DNA from: Novosphingobium sp. FSW06-99
Lineage (GTDB): Bacteria > Pseudomonadota > Alphaproteobacteria > Sphingomonadales > Sphingomonadaceae
DNA length: 64,000 nt
Reading direction: 5' to 3'
Assembly (NCBI RefSeq): GCF_001519065.1
Contig: NZ_KQ954256.1
Span: 261,432 to 325,431, forward strand
Part shown: positions 27,985 to 35,831 of the stretch, in pieces
Position numbering within the stretch: the stretch's first letter is position 1
How the letters are laid out: every line of letters starts with the position of its first letter
Notes under the pieces: model-generated
Told to the model about the DNA's origin: nothing
Database searches by the model: none
Seen by the model: the letters and a program-made list of their open reading frames with translations, nothing else
Position numbers and translations under genes: made by a program

Positions 27985-28784
27985 TTTGTGGCAAACCCCA
28001 GCGGCGGGCCGCCTTGCCCATCGCCCCGGCTGTCCTTCGGCGCGGCCGACAGCACCGGCTCGGTCGGCGTGGACGTGCGGCGCGGTGGAAAGCGCAGAGC
28101 GCCGGTCGGGTCCGACAGGCGACCCTTGTCCAGCCGCATGATCAGCGAATCCGGCACTTTCTGGATCAGGTGGACATCGTGCGTGGCGACCACCACGGTG
28201 GTGCCCAGCCGGTTCAGACTTTCAAACAGGCGCAACAGTTTCAGCGCCATGTCGGGATCGACGTTGCCGGTCGGCTCGTCGGCGACCAGCATGTCGGGCC
28301 GCGCGATCACCGCGCGCGCGATCGCCACGCGCTGTTGTTCCCCGCCCGACAGCGTGGCCGGGCGCGCGTGGCGCCGGTCGGCCAGCCCCACCCAATCGAG
28401 CATTTCATCGACCGGCTTGGTAATCTCGCGCTCGGCCACCCCCGCCACGCGCAAGGGCAGCGCAACATTGTCAAATGCCGACAAGTGCTGGACCAGCCGG
28501 AAATCCTGGAACACCACGCCCAGCCGCCGCCGGAACCCCGGCAAGCGCTCGCGCGGCAGCGTGATCGCATCGGTGCCGAACATGCGGATCAGCCCGCGCG
28601 AGGGCCGCTGCGCCAGATAGAGCAGTTTGAGCAGGCTGGTCTTGCCCGCGCCCGACGCGCCGGTCAGAAAATAGAACCGGCCGGGGTACAGCGTGAACGA
28701 AATATCGGTCAGCGCTTCCTTGCCAGTGCCATAGCGCAGCCCGACATTGTCGAACTGAACGATTTCGGCATCAGGCGCGTTCAT
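27981..28784 (-). CDS. ftsE: Cell division ATP-binding protein FtsE
   Basis: 267 residues. Walker A is GASGAGKTSLL, followed by FQDFRLVQHLSAFDNVALPL, signature LSGGEQQRVAIARA, Walker B MLVADEPTGNVD and the H-loop ATHDVHL. The last 45 or so residues (from RLSDPTGALRF) are a Pro-rich tail beyond the normal 220–230-residue FtsE, of unknown use. It is first in the ftsE–ftsX–ydcF–plsC unit and divergent from the zinc-ribbon gene. Confidence 0.95.
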   Translation of the reverse strand: MNAPDAEIVQFDNVGLRYGTGKEALTDISFTLYPGRFYFLTGASGAGKTSLLKLLYLAQRPSRGLIRMFGTDAITLPRERLPGFRRRLGVVFQDFRLVQHLSAFDNVALPLRVAGVAEREITKPVDEMLDWVGLADRRHARPATLSGGEQQRVAIARAVIARPDMLVADEPTGNVDPDMALKLLRLFESLNRLGTTVVVATHDVHLIQKVPDSLIMRLDKGRLSDPTGALRFPPRRTSTPTEPVLSAAPKDSRGDGQGGPPLGFATK

Positions 28785-28939
28785 GATCGGTGCGGTGGCT
28801 TTTTCGTTCGGATCTGGGCCGGCCAGATTGGCCTTTGCCCTGCATACGCGTCAATGCATGTGGAAAAAAGGCCGTGGACGCAATTCTCCCCACCTGAAGC
28901 TATTGTTTAGGTGGGCGCATGCATGCTTAACCCCAAAGG

Positions 28940-29728
28940 ATGATTATCGCCTGTCCCGCATGTTCGACGCGCTATGTCGTTCCCGACAGCGCGATCGGTG
29001 TGGATGGGCGCACGGTCCGCTGCGCCAATTGCCGCCATAGCTGGTTTCAGGCCGGTCCCGAGCTGGACCTGCCGCCCGAACCCGCGCCGCCCGAACCCGC
29101 GCCGCCCGAACCCACACCTGTCGTGCCGGAACCGGCTGCACCGATTGCCGAGCCTGCTCCGGCGCCCGCGCCGCTGCCACCGGTGGTGGAAACCCCGCCA
29201 CCCACGCCCCGGCCACAGCGCCCGATTGCAGCCGTGCGCGGGGCCGAAGCGGTGGCCGCCGGGCCATCGCCGTTTGCCCACGAACCCCCGTTTCGCCCCC
29301 GCCGCAATCCGGCGCGGCTGTGGACCCTGGCGGCGGTGCTGTTCGCGCTGACAGTCGGGGCACTGATTGCGGCGGGCGCCTGGTTCGGATTGCCAAGCTG
29401 GCTGGCGGTCGCACCGCGCACGTTCGGCGCGACGCGCCCCGATCTGGAACTGCAATTCCCCGCCGAGCGCCAGGATCGCCGCACGCTGCCCAATGGCACC
29501 GAATATTTCGGCGCCAGCGGCACCGTCACCAATGTCGGCAAGGATGTGCGCGAAGTGCCGCAGATCCTGATCGTGCTGCGCGATGCGCACAACCGCGTGG
29601 TCTATACCTGGACCGTGATCCCGCCGCGCGATGTGCTCAAACCCGGCGAAAGCGAAACCATCAACGAAGCCGTCACCGACGTGCCCAAAACCGCCAAATA
29701 CGCCGAAATCGGCTGGAAACCCGAATAA
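28940..29728 (+). CDS. Zinc-ribbon (MJ0042-type) membrane protein with C-terminal DUF3426-like domain
   Basis: 262 residues in four parts. Residues 1–35 are a zinc ribbon with CPAC and CANC pairs. About 40–130 is a Pro/Glu/Ala-rich linker encoded partly by a 15-base tandem repeat. About 130–158 is one membrane helix (LAAVLFALTVGALIAAGAW). The C-terminal domain, with ASGTVTNVGKDVREVPQILI, looks like the beta-sandwich DUF3426/FxLYD type. So a cytoplasmic metal-binding head joins a periplasmic domain. Function unknown; such genes are often found beside ftsE in this group. Confidence 0.8.
   Translation: MIIACPACSTRYVVPDSAIGVDGRTVRCANCRHSWFQAGPELDLPPEPAPPEPAPPEPTPVVPEPAAPIAEPAPAPAPLPPVVETPPPTPRPQRPIAAVRGAEAVAAGPSPFAHEPPFRPRRNPARLWTLAAVLFALTVGALIAAGAWFGLPSWLAVAPRTFGATRPDLELQFPAERQDRRTLPNGTEYFGASGTVTNVGKDVREVPQILIVLRDAHNRVVYTWTVIPPRDVLKPGESETINEAVTDVPKTAKYAEIGWKPE
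29071..29115 (+). repeat. 15-base tandem repeat, three copies, coding PPEPA
   Basis: The unit GCCGCCCGAACCCGC occurs at 29071–29085 and 29086–29100, with a third copy at 29101–29115 differing in one base. It encodes the PPEPA-type linker of the zinc-ribbon protein, and copy number could vary by slippage without breaking the frame. Confidence 0.85.
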
Positions 29729-29861
29729 GCGGCAGGACCATCGGCAAATTTCGAACGCGCAGGCCTGAATCCCGGTTGCGCCCTGCACAGGCCTTTGCTA
29801 GGGGCCCGCTCCTACCCCGGCGGGAGCAGCGGCCATTGGCCCCACACCCCGTTTGCGATGT

Positions 29862-29948
29862 GCGGTCGTGGCGGAACTGGTAGACGCGCAACGTTGAGGT
29901 CGTTGTGGCCGAAAGGCCGTGGAAGTTCGAGTCTTCTCGACCGCACCA
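29862..29948 (+). tRNA. tRNA-Leu (anticodon GAG)
   Basis: An 87-base class II tRNA including the encoded CCA. Acceptor arms are GCGGTCG (29862–29868) and CGACCGC, then ACCA. The anticodon stem CAACG/CGTTG encloses TTGAGGT, giving anticodon GAG. A long variable arm contains GGCC-GAAA-GGCC, and the T-arm is GGAAG-TTCGAGT-CTTCT. It decodes CUC/CUU leucine codons. Confidence 0.95.
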
Positions 29949-30151
29949 GTAGCCATCCCAAGGCTACTCACTAAGGCTCAAAAACGGCTGAATTCAGCCA
30001 TTTGTTGCCTTGTTGCAGCACGAATGTTCAGTCCGCGCCGCGCATAGAGCGATCCAATGAATTCGAGCCGCACCAACCTGGAACGGGCGGCTTAATTCGG
30101 GGTTAGCTAATTTCGTTCATTGTTTCTTGCTCACCAGATCGGGGTTTTCGA

Positions 30152-31720
30152 GTGGGCAGGGATTGGAACGGCGCTCGTCCGGACGCTGACAAGGGTATGC
30201 ACGCGGCCTTGGCGCAGGCTGCGGCCGTCACGGCCTATGCTGCATGGGTAATCTTTGTCGCGTTGCATCACGAGGCCTGGTTCGATGAGATGCAGGCGTG
30301 GTTGCTTGCGCGTGACAACGGCCTTGGCATGCTGGTCGGGCATTATGCGCGGTACGAAGGCACGCCCGCGCTGTGGCATGTGATCTTGTGGGGCGCGGTG
30401 CGAGCCGGTTTGCCGTTCAGCGGGATATGGGCCCTTTCGGCGGCCTGTGCGATTGGCGGCGCCGCGATCGTCGTGCGGTGCGCGCCATTTCCGCTGCTTT
30501 TGCGGCTGGGCCTGCTGGCCGGCTATTTCTATGGCTATCAATTCAGCGTGATCGCCCGGGGCTATTGCCTGGATCTGCTCTTGGTGCCGATGGCCGCAGC
30601 GCTGTTTTCGACCCGGATTGAACGACCGTTGCGCTATGCCCTGGTTGTGGGATTGCTGGCCAATGTCAATGTGTTCAGCTTCTTGGCGGCGGCGGTAATG
30701 GGCCTCGAACTGCTGGCTCGGCAGATCGCGGCCCGCCGGATATTTCAGCCGCCTGCCCTGGCGGCACTGGCGCTCGCCGGGGTGTGCGGGCTGTTTGCTC
30801 TGTGGACCGTGTGGCAACCGGCCGACAACGGTTTTCTGGCCCAGGCCGGCCCGCAAAATCCGCTGGCCGCGATGCTGTTGTTCGTCGCCAACGCGCTGTT
30901 CGATCGGGTGACCGTGTGGAGCGCGATCAACCAGGCCGGGCCGGAGTACGGGATTGCGATCCTGCTATCGGTCATGCTGCTTGGCCAGATTGTCCGATTG
31001 GCGATGACGGGCCGCGAACGGGCCTTGTCGCTGGCCCTGCTGGCAGCGCCGATCCTGTTTGCGGCCATGGTCTATTCGGAACCATGGCACGCCGGGGTAT
31101 TTTTCGTGCTGATCGTGTTTGTGCTGTGGATCAACTGGGACAATCCGGTGATCGATACCGATGATGCCCAGGCCCGCCGCATCCTGATCGGTGCGCTGGT
31201 GCTGCTCGAAGTGATGCAAGGGGCGCAAACACTGCATAGCGGGATCGAAGACATCGATGGCCGTTATTCCGCTGGCAAACCGGCTGCACAGGCCATCATG
31301 GCCTGGCGCAGCGGCCACCCACAGGGCCGGATCGCGGCATTCGGAATGCAGAGTTTTGAAACGCAGCCGTGGCTTGGGCGTAACGAATTTGCCAATTATC
31401 ACGGCGGCATGCCCACACCGCAATATGTAAACTGGGCAACCAGCGAACCCTGGCATGCCTTGCCAAAACCCGCCGAATGGAACCAGTTGCTGACCACTCG
31501 TCCCGATCTCGTGCTTGCCGCGCAGATCTGGCTGCCATCGGCGATGAAGCAGGATCCACAGCGTGCCGCCTGCCGCGCGGGCTATGATGTCGCCCAGGTC
31601 TTTGCGGCAGGGATCATCTGGCGCGGCGTGGTCATCGATAACCCGCTGATCCTGTTTGCCCGCGCGACGTCGGGCCCCTGTGCAAAACCTGACAGCCGCC
31701 CGGCACCATCGCCGGCGTGA
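30152..31720 (+). CDS. Polytopic membrane protein, GT-C-glycosyltransferase-like
   Basis: 522 residues from a GTG; an ATG at 30197 (MHAALAQAAAVTAY) is an alternative start. About 10–11 hydrophobic segments fill residues 20–370, followed by a roughly 150-residue C-terminal domain. The first loop carries HHEAWFDEMQAWLLARD, an acidic pair placed like the catalytic Asp/Glu of lipid-linked-sugar GT-C transferases (ArnT/PMT type). A sugar transferase for surface glycans is therefore plausible but unproven. It stands alone between tRNA-Leu and the flp gene. Confidence 0.65.
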   Translation: MGRDWNGARPDADKGMHAALAQAAAVTAYAAWVIFVALHHEAWFDEMQAWLLARDNGLGMLVGHYARYEGTPALWHVILWGAVRAGLPFSGIWALSAACAIGGAAIVVRCAPFPLLLRLGLLAGYFYGYQFSVIARGYCLDLLLVPMAAALFSTRIERPLRYALVVGLLANVNVFSFLAAAVMGLELLARQIAARRIFQPPALAALALAGVCGLFALWTVWQPADNGFLAQAGPQNPLAAMLLFVANALFDRVTVWSAINQAGPEYGIAILLSVMLLGQIVRLAMTGRERALSLALLAAPILFAAMVYSEPWHAGVFFVLIVFVLWINWDNPVIDTDDAQARRILIGALVLLEVMQGAQTLHSGIEDIDGRYSAGKPAAQAIMAWRSGHPQGRIAAFGMQSFETQPWLGRNEFANYHGGMPTPQYVNWATSEPWHALPKPAEWNQLLTTRPDLVLAAQIWLPSAMKQDPQRAACRAGYDVAQVFAAGIIWRGVVIDNPLILFARATSGPCAKPDSRPAPSPA

Positions 31721-32074
31721 CGTTGGCGTGCAGGGCGACGCATCCTAAAGGGGGGCAGGGAAACCTGCCCCCCTTCAAGTATCCGGTACGCGCGCTGCGA
31801 ATCGCGATCGGCGCGTGCCTTGCCATCATCGCCAACCGATTCGGTTATTGCCAGCCGGGTGCGCCGCGCCACATGCGGCTGCCGTTCAGTCCAGTTTCGG
31901 GACATAAAATCGCCGATATCTGCGATATTTCAGGTGGCGGACGGCAATTGCACCAAAATTGCGCGGCGAAAAGTTGCCGCAGGCCTGCCGCTTTAACCTG
32001 TGATTTACGCCCTGTGCGTAGAAACGGTCTTGCCACTCCGGGGACAACGAGCGGCATCTAAGGGGAATATGACC
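31721..32074 (+). promoter_or_regulatory. Leader region of the flp pilin gene with hairpin and CtrA-like site
   Basis: About 350 bases without a gene. It holds a 12-bp hairpin with GAAA loop (31748–31775) that probably ends the membrane-protein transcript, although no T-run follows. A CtrA-like site TTAA-CCTGTGA-TTTAC lies at 31993–32008, one base from the TTAA-N7-TTAAC consensus and about 70 bases before the pilin start. AGGGG at 32061 serves as ribosome-binding site. Confidence 0.5.
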
Positions 32075-32257
32075 ATGAAGCTGATCAACAAGATTCTGAA
32101 AGACGAAGCCGGCGCCACTGCAATCGAATACGGCCTCATCGCCGCTTTGATCGCCGTCGCCGCCATCACCGCGATGGGCCAGCTCGGCAACTCGCTGTCG
32201 AACACGTTCTCCTACGTGTCGAACCAGATGGCCAGCGCTCAGAGCGGCAAGATCTAA
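32075..32257 (+). CDS. flp: Flp/Fap-type pilin
   Basis: 60 residues, MKLINKILKDEAGATAIEYG followed by a hydrophobic helix (about 20–40) and a short polar tail, the classic Flp prepilin. Cleavage by a TadV/CpaA-type peptidase is expected just before the AxAIEYG segment. The start at 32075 is favoured by spacing from AGGGG; an ATG at 32069 would add two residues. Flp pilins polymerise into tad adhesion pili. No tad/cpa assembly genes lie in the window, so this is an orphan pilin. Confidence 0.92.
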   Translation: MKLINKILKDEAGATAIEYGLIAALIAVAAITAMGQLGNSLSNTFSYVSNQMASAQSGKI

Positions 32258-32283
32258 GTCGACTGTCGACAGATCCAGGTTCA

Positions 32284-32310
32284 GGGGGGCGGGGAAACTC
32301 GCCCCCCTTT
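32284..32310 (+). terminator. Terminator after flp
   Basis: Stem GGGGGGCG (32284–32291) with CGCCCCCC (32300–32307), loop GGGAAACT, followed by TTT. It closely resembles the hairpin upstream of flp at 31748, so the gene is bracketed by two similar structures. Confidence 0.75.
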
Positions 32311-32339
32311 CCGTTTGCGGGCCTCATTTCTGGCACGTC

Positions 32340-33152
32340 TTATGTCTGGCACTTGGGGCAAAAGAAGCTTGATCGCCCGCCCTGGGCGATGCGCACCACC
32401 CGCCCGCCACAGCCGCACGGTTCGCCTTCGCGGCCATAGACACGCCAATCCTTGGCGAAATAGCCCAGTTCGCCATCGGGCCGCGCATAATCGCGCAAGG
32501 TCGACCCGCCTGCGGTGATCGCTTCTTGCAGCACTGCGCGGATTTCCGGCACCAGCCGCATCAGCGCCGCGCGCGACACTTTGCCCGCCTCGCGCGCCGG
32601 ATGGATCCGCGCGCGATGCAGCGCTTCGCAGACATAGATATTGCCGAGCCCCGCCACCACCTGCTGATCGAGCAGCAACAGTTTGACCGCGGCAAACCGT
32701 CCCTCGAACGCACGCGCCAGATGCGCCACGGTCAGATCGGGCCCCAATGGTTCGGGGCCCAGCGCGGCGAACGGCCCAAATGTGTTGAGCGCGGCGGTAT
32801 CGACCAGATCGACCGAACCGAACCGGCGCGCATCGTTGAGCACCAGCACATGCCCGCGCGCGGTTTCGAGTACGAGATGATCGTGCCGGTCGAACGCCGC
32901 CGGATCGATCCGCCAGCGGCCCGACATGCCAAGATGAAACACCATGGTCTGACCCCGATCGGTCTGGATCAGACCGTATTTCGCGCGCCGCCCCAGCGCC
33001 ACCACGCGCGCCCCGGTCATCGCCTGAACCAGATCGGGCGGAAACGGGCGGCGCAGATCGGGGCGGTTGACCGCCACGCGCACCAGCCGATCCCCGGCCA
33101 GAACGGTGGCCAACCCGCGCACGGTGGTTTCGACTTCGGGCAATTCAGGCAT
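32340..33152 (-). CDS. mutM: Formamidopyrimidine-DNA glycosylase
   Basis: 270 residues; the start at 33152 gives MPELPEVETTVRGLATVLAG, in which Pro2 is the catalytic nucleophile after Met removal and Glu3 is conserved. It also has Lys in GRRAKYGLI and the C-terminal zinc finger, EPCGCGG then FFCPKC. It excises 8-oxoguanine and formamidopyrimidines and nicks the strand. It is divergent from ubiE, with the second branched palindrome between them. Confidence 0.96.
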   Translation of the reverse strand: MPELPEVETTVRGLATVLAGDRLVRVAVNRPDLRRPFPPDLVQAMTGARVVALGRRAKYGLIQTDRGQTMVFHLGMSGRWRIDPAAFDRHDHLVLETARGHVLVLNDARRFGSVDLVDTAALNTFGPFAALGPEPLGPDLTVAHLARAFEGRFAAVKLLLLDQQVVAGLGNIYVCEALHRARIHPAREAGKVSRAALMRLVPEIRAVLQEAITAGGSTLRDYARPDGELGYFAKDWRVYGREGEPCGCGGRVVRIAQGGRSSFFCPKCQT

Positions 33153-33224
33153 CGGCTGGCTATCTCTGGTGCACACAAGCAGGCATTGCGCCCTATCAGG
33201 CTTTGCCCGGCGGACAATAATCAC

Positions 33225-33492
33225 TAGGGTCCGGACCCGTTACCAGCAAGCCCGAGGTTTGTCCCAAAAGGCCCAGCGCAAGGCGGATAGGCGCAGGAAT
33301 AGTGGTTCTATTTCAAGCCTATCCAACGTAGCGATGGGCCTTTTGGGTCAAATCCCGAAGGGACGGCAAAATGGCTTCCATCTCGAACCGAAATGCGCTT
33401 GCAAAGGCAACCGGCCTTCGGGCTGCGCATTTCGGCCCGATCTGTTCGCCATTTTGCCGCCTCGGGCTTGCTGGTAGCGGGTCCGAACCCTA
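33225..33492. repeat. Second branched palindromic element, between divergent mutM and ubiE
   Basis: A 268-base nested palindrome. The terminal stem pairs 33225–33256 with 33461–33492 over 32 positions, only two not Watson–Crick. Inside, arm 1 pairs 33258–33275 with 33335–33352 (18 positions, one mismatch) and carries an inner GGATAGGC/GCCTATCC stem (33285–33292 with 33317–33324). Arm 2 pairs 33364–33375 with 33448–33459 (12 bp perfect) and carries an 11-bp inner stem (33388–33398 with 33425–33435). No open frame of note. It ends 10 bases before the ubiE start. Candidate dispersed repeat, structured RNA or miniature transposable element. Confidence 0.85.
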
Positions 33493-33502
33493 AAGCCCCA
33501 TC

Positions 33503-34252
33503 ATGACCACCAGTGACAGCTCCGCCGAAACCGCCTCCTTCGGGTATGAGGACATTCCAGCCGAGGACAAAGTTGCCCGCGTCGGCGCGGTGTTTTCCAA
33601 TGTGGCAAAAAAATACGACGTGATGAACGATGCCATGTCGGGCGGCATGCACCGGCTGTGGAAAGACCGCTTTGTCGCGCGCGTCAAACCCCGAGCGGGC
33701 GAGGCGGTGCTCGACATGGCAGGCGGCACCGGCGATATCGCGTTCCGCATCGCCAAGAGCGGCGCGCTCGTCACCGTGGCCGACATCAACCAGGACATGC
33801 TGGATGTCGGCATCGAGCGTGCGCAAAAGCGCGGGATCGAGGGGCTCGACTGGTCGTGCCAGAATGCCGAAACGCTCGATTTTGCCGATCGCCGGTTCGA
33901 TGCCTATACGATCGCGTTCGGCATCCGCAATGTCACCCATATCGATCGTGCGCTGGCCGAGGCACATCGTGTGCTGAAATTTGGCGGGCGGTTTTTCTGC
34001 CTGGAATTTTCAACCACGCAATGGCCGGGTTTTGCCCAGGCCTATGATCTCTATTCGCACCATGTCGTGCCGCAGATCGGCAAACTGATTGCCGATGATG
34101 CCGATTCGTACCGGTATCTGATCGAATCGATCCGCCGTTTTCCCCCGATGCCCGCGTTTGCCGCGATGATTCGCGAAGCGGGCTTTGCACGGGTGAAAGT
34201 CGAACCGATCCTGGGCGGGCTGGTGGCGATCCATTCCGGCTGGAAAGTCTGA
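33503..34252 (+). CDS. ubiE: Ubiquinone biosynthesis C-methyltransferase
   Basis: 249 residues. The class I SAM fold has motif I VLDMAGGTGDIAFRIA and the UbiE signature region YDVMNDAMSGGMHRLWKD, with YTIAFGIRNVTHID further on. It methylates the demethoxy-benzoquinol (and demethylmenaquinol where present) in quinone synthesis. ubiB follows after 12 bases, the usual alphaproteobacterial arrangement. Confidence 0.97.
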   Translation: MTTSDSSAETASFGYEDIPAEDKVARVGAVFSNVAKKYDVMNDAMSGGMHRLWKDRFVARVKPRAGEAVLDMAGGTGDIAFRIAKSGALVTVADINQDMLDVGIERAQKRGIEGLDWSCQNAETLDFADRRFDAYTIAFGIRNVTHIDRALAEAHRVLKFGGRFFCLEFSTTQWPGFAQAYDLYSHHVVPQIGKLIADDADSYRYLIESIRRFPPMPAFAAMIREAGFARVKVEPILGGLVAIHSGWKV

Positions 34253-34264
34253 CGGGCGGCCGAC

Positions 34265-35830
34265 GTGAATTTTACAGACCTTGGCCATATTCGCCGCCTG
34301 CTGGGATGGGGCCGCGTGCTCGCCCGCCATGGCGCCCTGCGCGGGATAGAGCGCGATCGCAACACCCCGCCGCAGATCCGTCGCCTGTGCCGGATCGCGC
34401 GGGCGGGCACGCGGCAATCGGCGGTGCCCGACTATGCCGGGGCGTTTTCGGCAATCGGCCCCGCCGCGATCAAGCTGGGCCAGACGCTGGCCACGCGCCC
34501 CGATCTGGTCGGCGATGCGGCGGCCAACAATCTGCTGGCGCTGCAGGATCAATTGCCACCGGTGGCGTTCGAGGCGATCCGCCGCGAGATCGAGACAAGT
34601 TTCGAGCGCCCGCTCGAAAGCCTGTTTGCCACGTTCGACCCGGTGCCGGTCGGCGCCGCCTCGATCGCGCAAGTCCACCGGGCAACCACCACCGATGGCC
34701 GCGATGTCGCGGTCAAAGTGCTGCGGCCCGGTGTGCGCGAGAAATTCGCGCGCGACATCGCCACGTATGAATGGGCGGCGGCGCATTTCGAGGCCCTGGG
34801 CGGCGAGGCGCAGCGGCTGCGCCCGCGCATGATCATCGCCAATTTCCGCCGTTGGACCACGCGCGAGCTCGATCTGCGGCGCGAGGCGGCCTCCGCCTCG
34901 GAACTGGCCGAAGCGATGCATGCCTTTGCCGGCTATCGCGTGCCCGCGATCGACTGGGACCGGACCAATGGCCGGGTGATGACGCTCGACTGGATCGACG
35001 GGATCAAGATCAGCGAGGTCGACCGGCTCGATGCCGCCGGGCATGACCGCAAGGCGCTGGCCGAGCGGCTGGTGCTGGCCTTTTTGACCCAGGCGATCAG
35101 CGGCGGCTATTTTCACGCCGACATGCACCAGGGCAATCTGTTCGTCACCGCCGACGGCACGATTGTCGCGATCGATTTCGGCATCATGGGCCGCATCGAC
35201 CGGCGCGCGCGGCAATGGCTGGCCGAAATCCTCTATGGCCTGACCACGGGCAATTACCGCCGCGTCGCCGAGATTCATTTCGAGGCGCAATATGTGCCGA
35301 GTTACCATTCGGTCGAGGAATTCGCGACGGCCCTGCGCGCGGTGGGCGAACCGATGCGCGGCAAACCGGTGAAGGACCTGTCGGTCGGGCAGATGCTGGA
35401 CGGCCTGTTCGCGATCACCCGCGATTTCGACATGCAGACCCAGCCCCACCTGCTGCTGCTGCAAAAGACCATGGTGATGGTCGAAGGCATCGCCACCCAG
35501 CTCGATCCCGATATCAACATGTGGGAAACCGCCGCGCCGTTCGTGCGCGCATGGATCCGCGACGAGCTGGGGCCAGAGGCGGCGATTGCCGAACGCCTGC
35601 GCGAGGATGGCGCCACACTGTTGCGCCTGCCCGGCCTGATCCGCCGGATCGAAGACCGGTTCCCGCCCAAGGGTGGCGCGCCAGAGGCACCCCCGCTGCC
35701 CGATGTCGCGCTGATGTGGGATCGCAAGCCGGGCGCCGGGCTGGCCGGGCGCATCGCCACCCATGCCATGGCCGGCGCGCTGGCGATCGGCGCCTATCTG
35801 GTCGGGCGTGCCGCTGGCTGGTGGGGCTGA
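34265..35830 (+). CDS. ubiB: UbiB family atypical kinase/ATPase for ubiquinone biosynthesis
   Basis: 521 residues from a GTG (MNFTDLGHIRRLLGWGRV). UbiB hallmarks: KxGQ motif AAIKLGQTLATRPDLV, Ala-rich loop VGAASIAQVHRA replacing the usual Gly-rich loop, catalytic HADMHQGN and DFGIMG. Two C-terminal hydrophobic stretches from about 490 anchor it in the membrane. It supports coenzyme Q assembly. It is the second gene of the ubiE–ubiB unit. Confidence 0.95.
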   Translation: MNFTDLGHIRRLLGWGRVLARHGALRGIERDRNTPPQIRRLCRIARAGTRQSAVPDYAGAFSAIGPAAIKLGQTLATRPDLVGDAAANNLLALQDQLPPVAFEAIRREIETSFERPLESLFATFDPVPVGAASIAQVHRATTTDGRDVAVKVLRPGVREKFARDIATYEWAAAHFEALGGEAQRLRPRMIIANFRRWTTRELDLRREAASASELAEAMHAFAGYRVPAIDWDRTNGRVMTLDWIDGIKISEVDRLDAAGHDRKALAERLVLAFLTQAISGGYFHADMHQGNLFVTADGTIVAIDFGIMGRIDRRARQWLAEILYGLTTGNYRRVAEIHFEAQYVPSYHSVEEFATALRAVGEPMRGKPVKDLSVGQMLDGLFAITRDFDMQTQPHLLLLQKTMVMVEGIATQLDPDINMWETAAPFVRAWIRDELGPEAAIAERLREDGATLLRLPGLIRRIEDRFPPKGGAPEAPPLPDVALMWDRKPGAGLAGRIATHAMAGALAIGAYLVGRAAGWWG

Positions 35831-35831
35831 C

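Noticed and set aside
26818..28620. 600-codon plus-strand frame opposite ftsX–ftsE
   Set aside because: Antisense shadow without family features.
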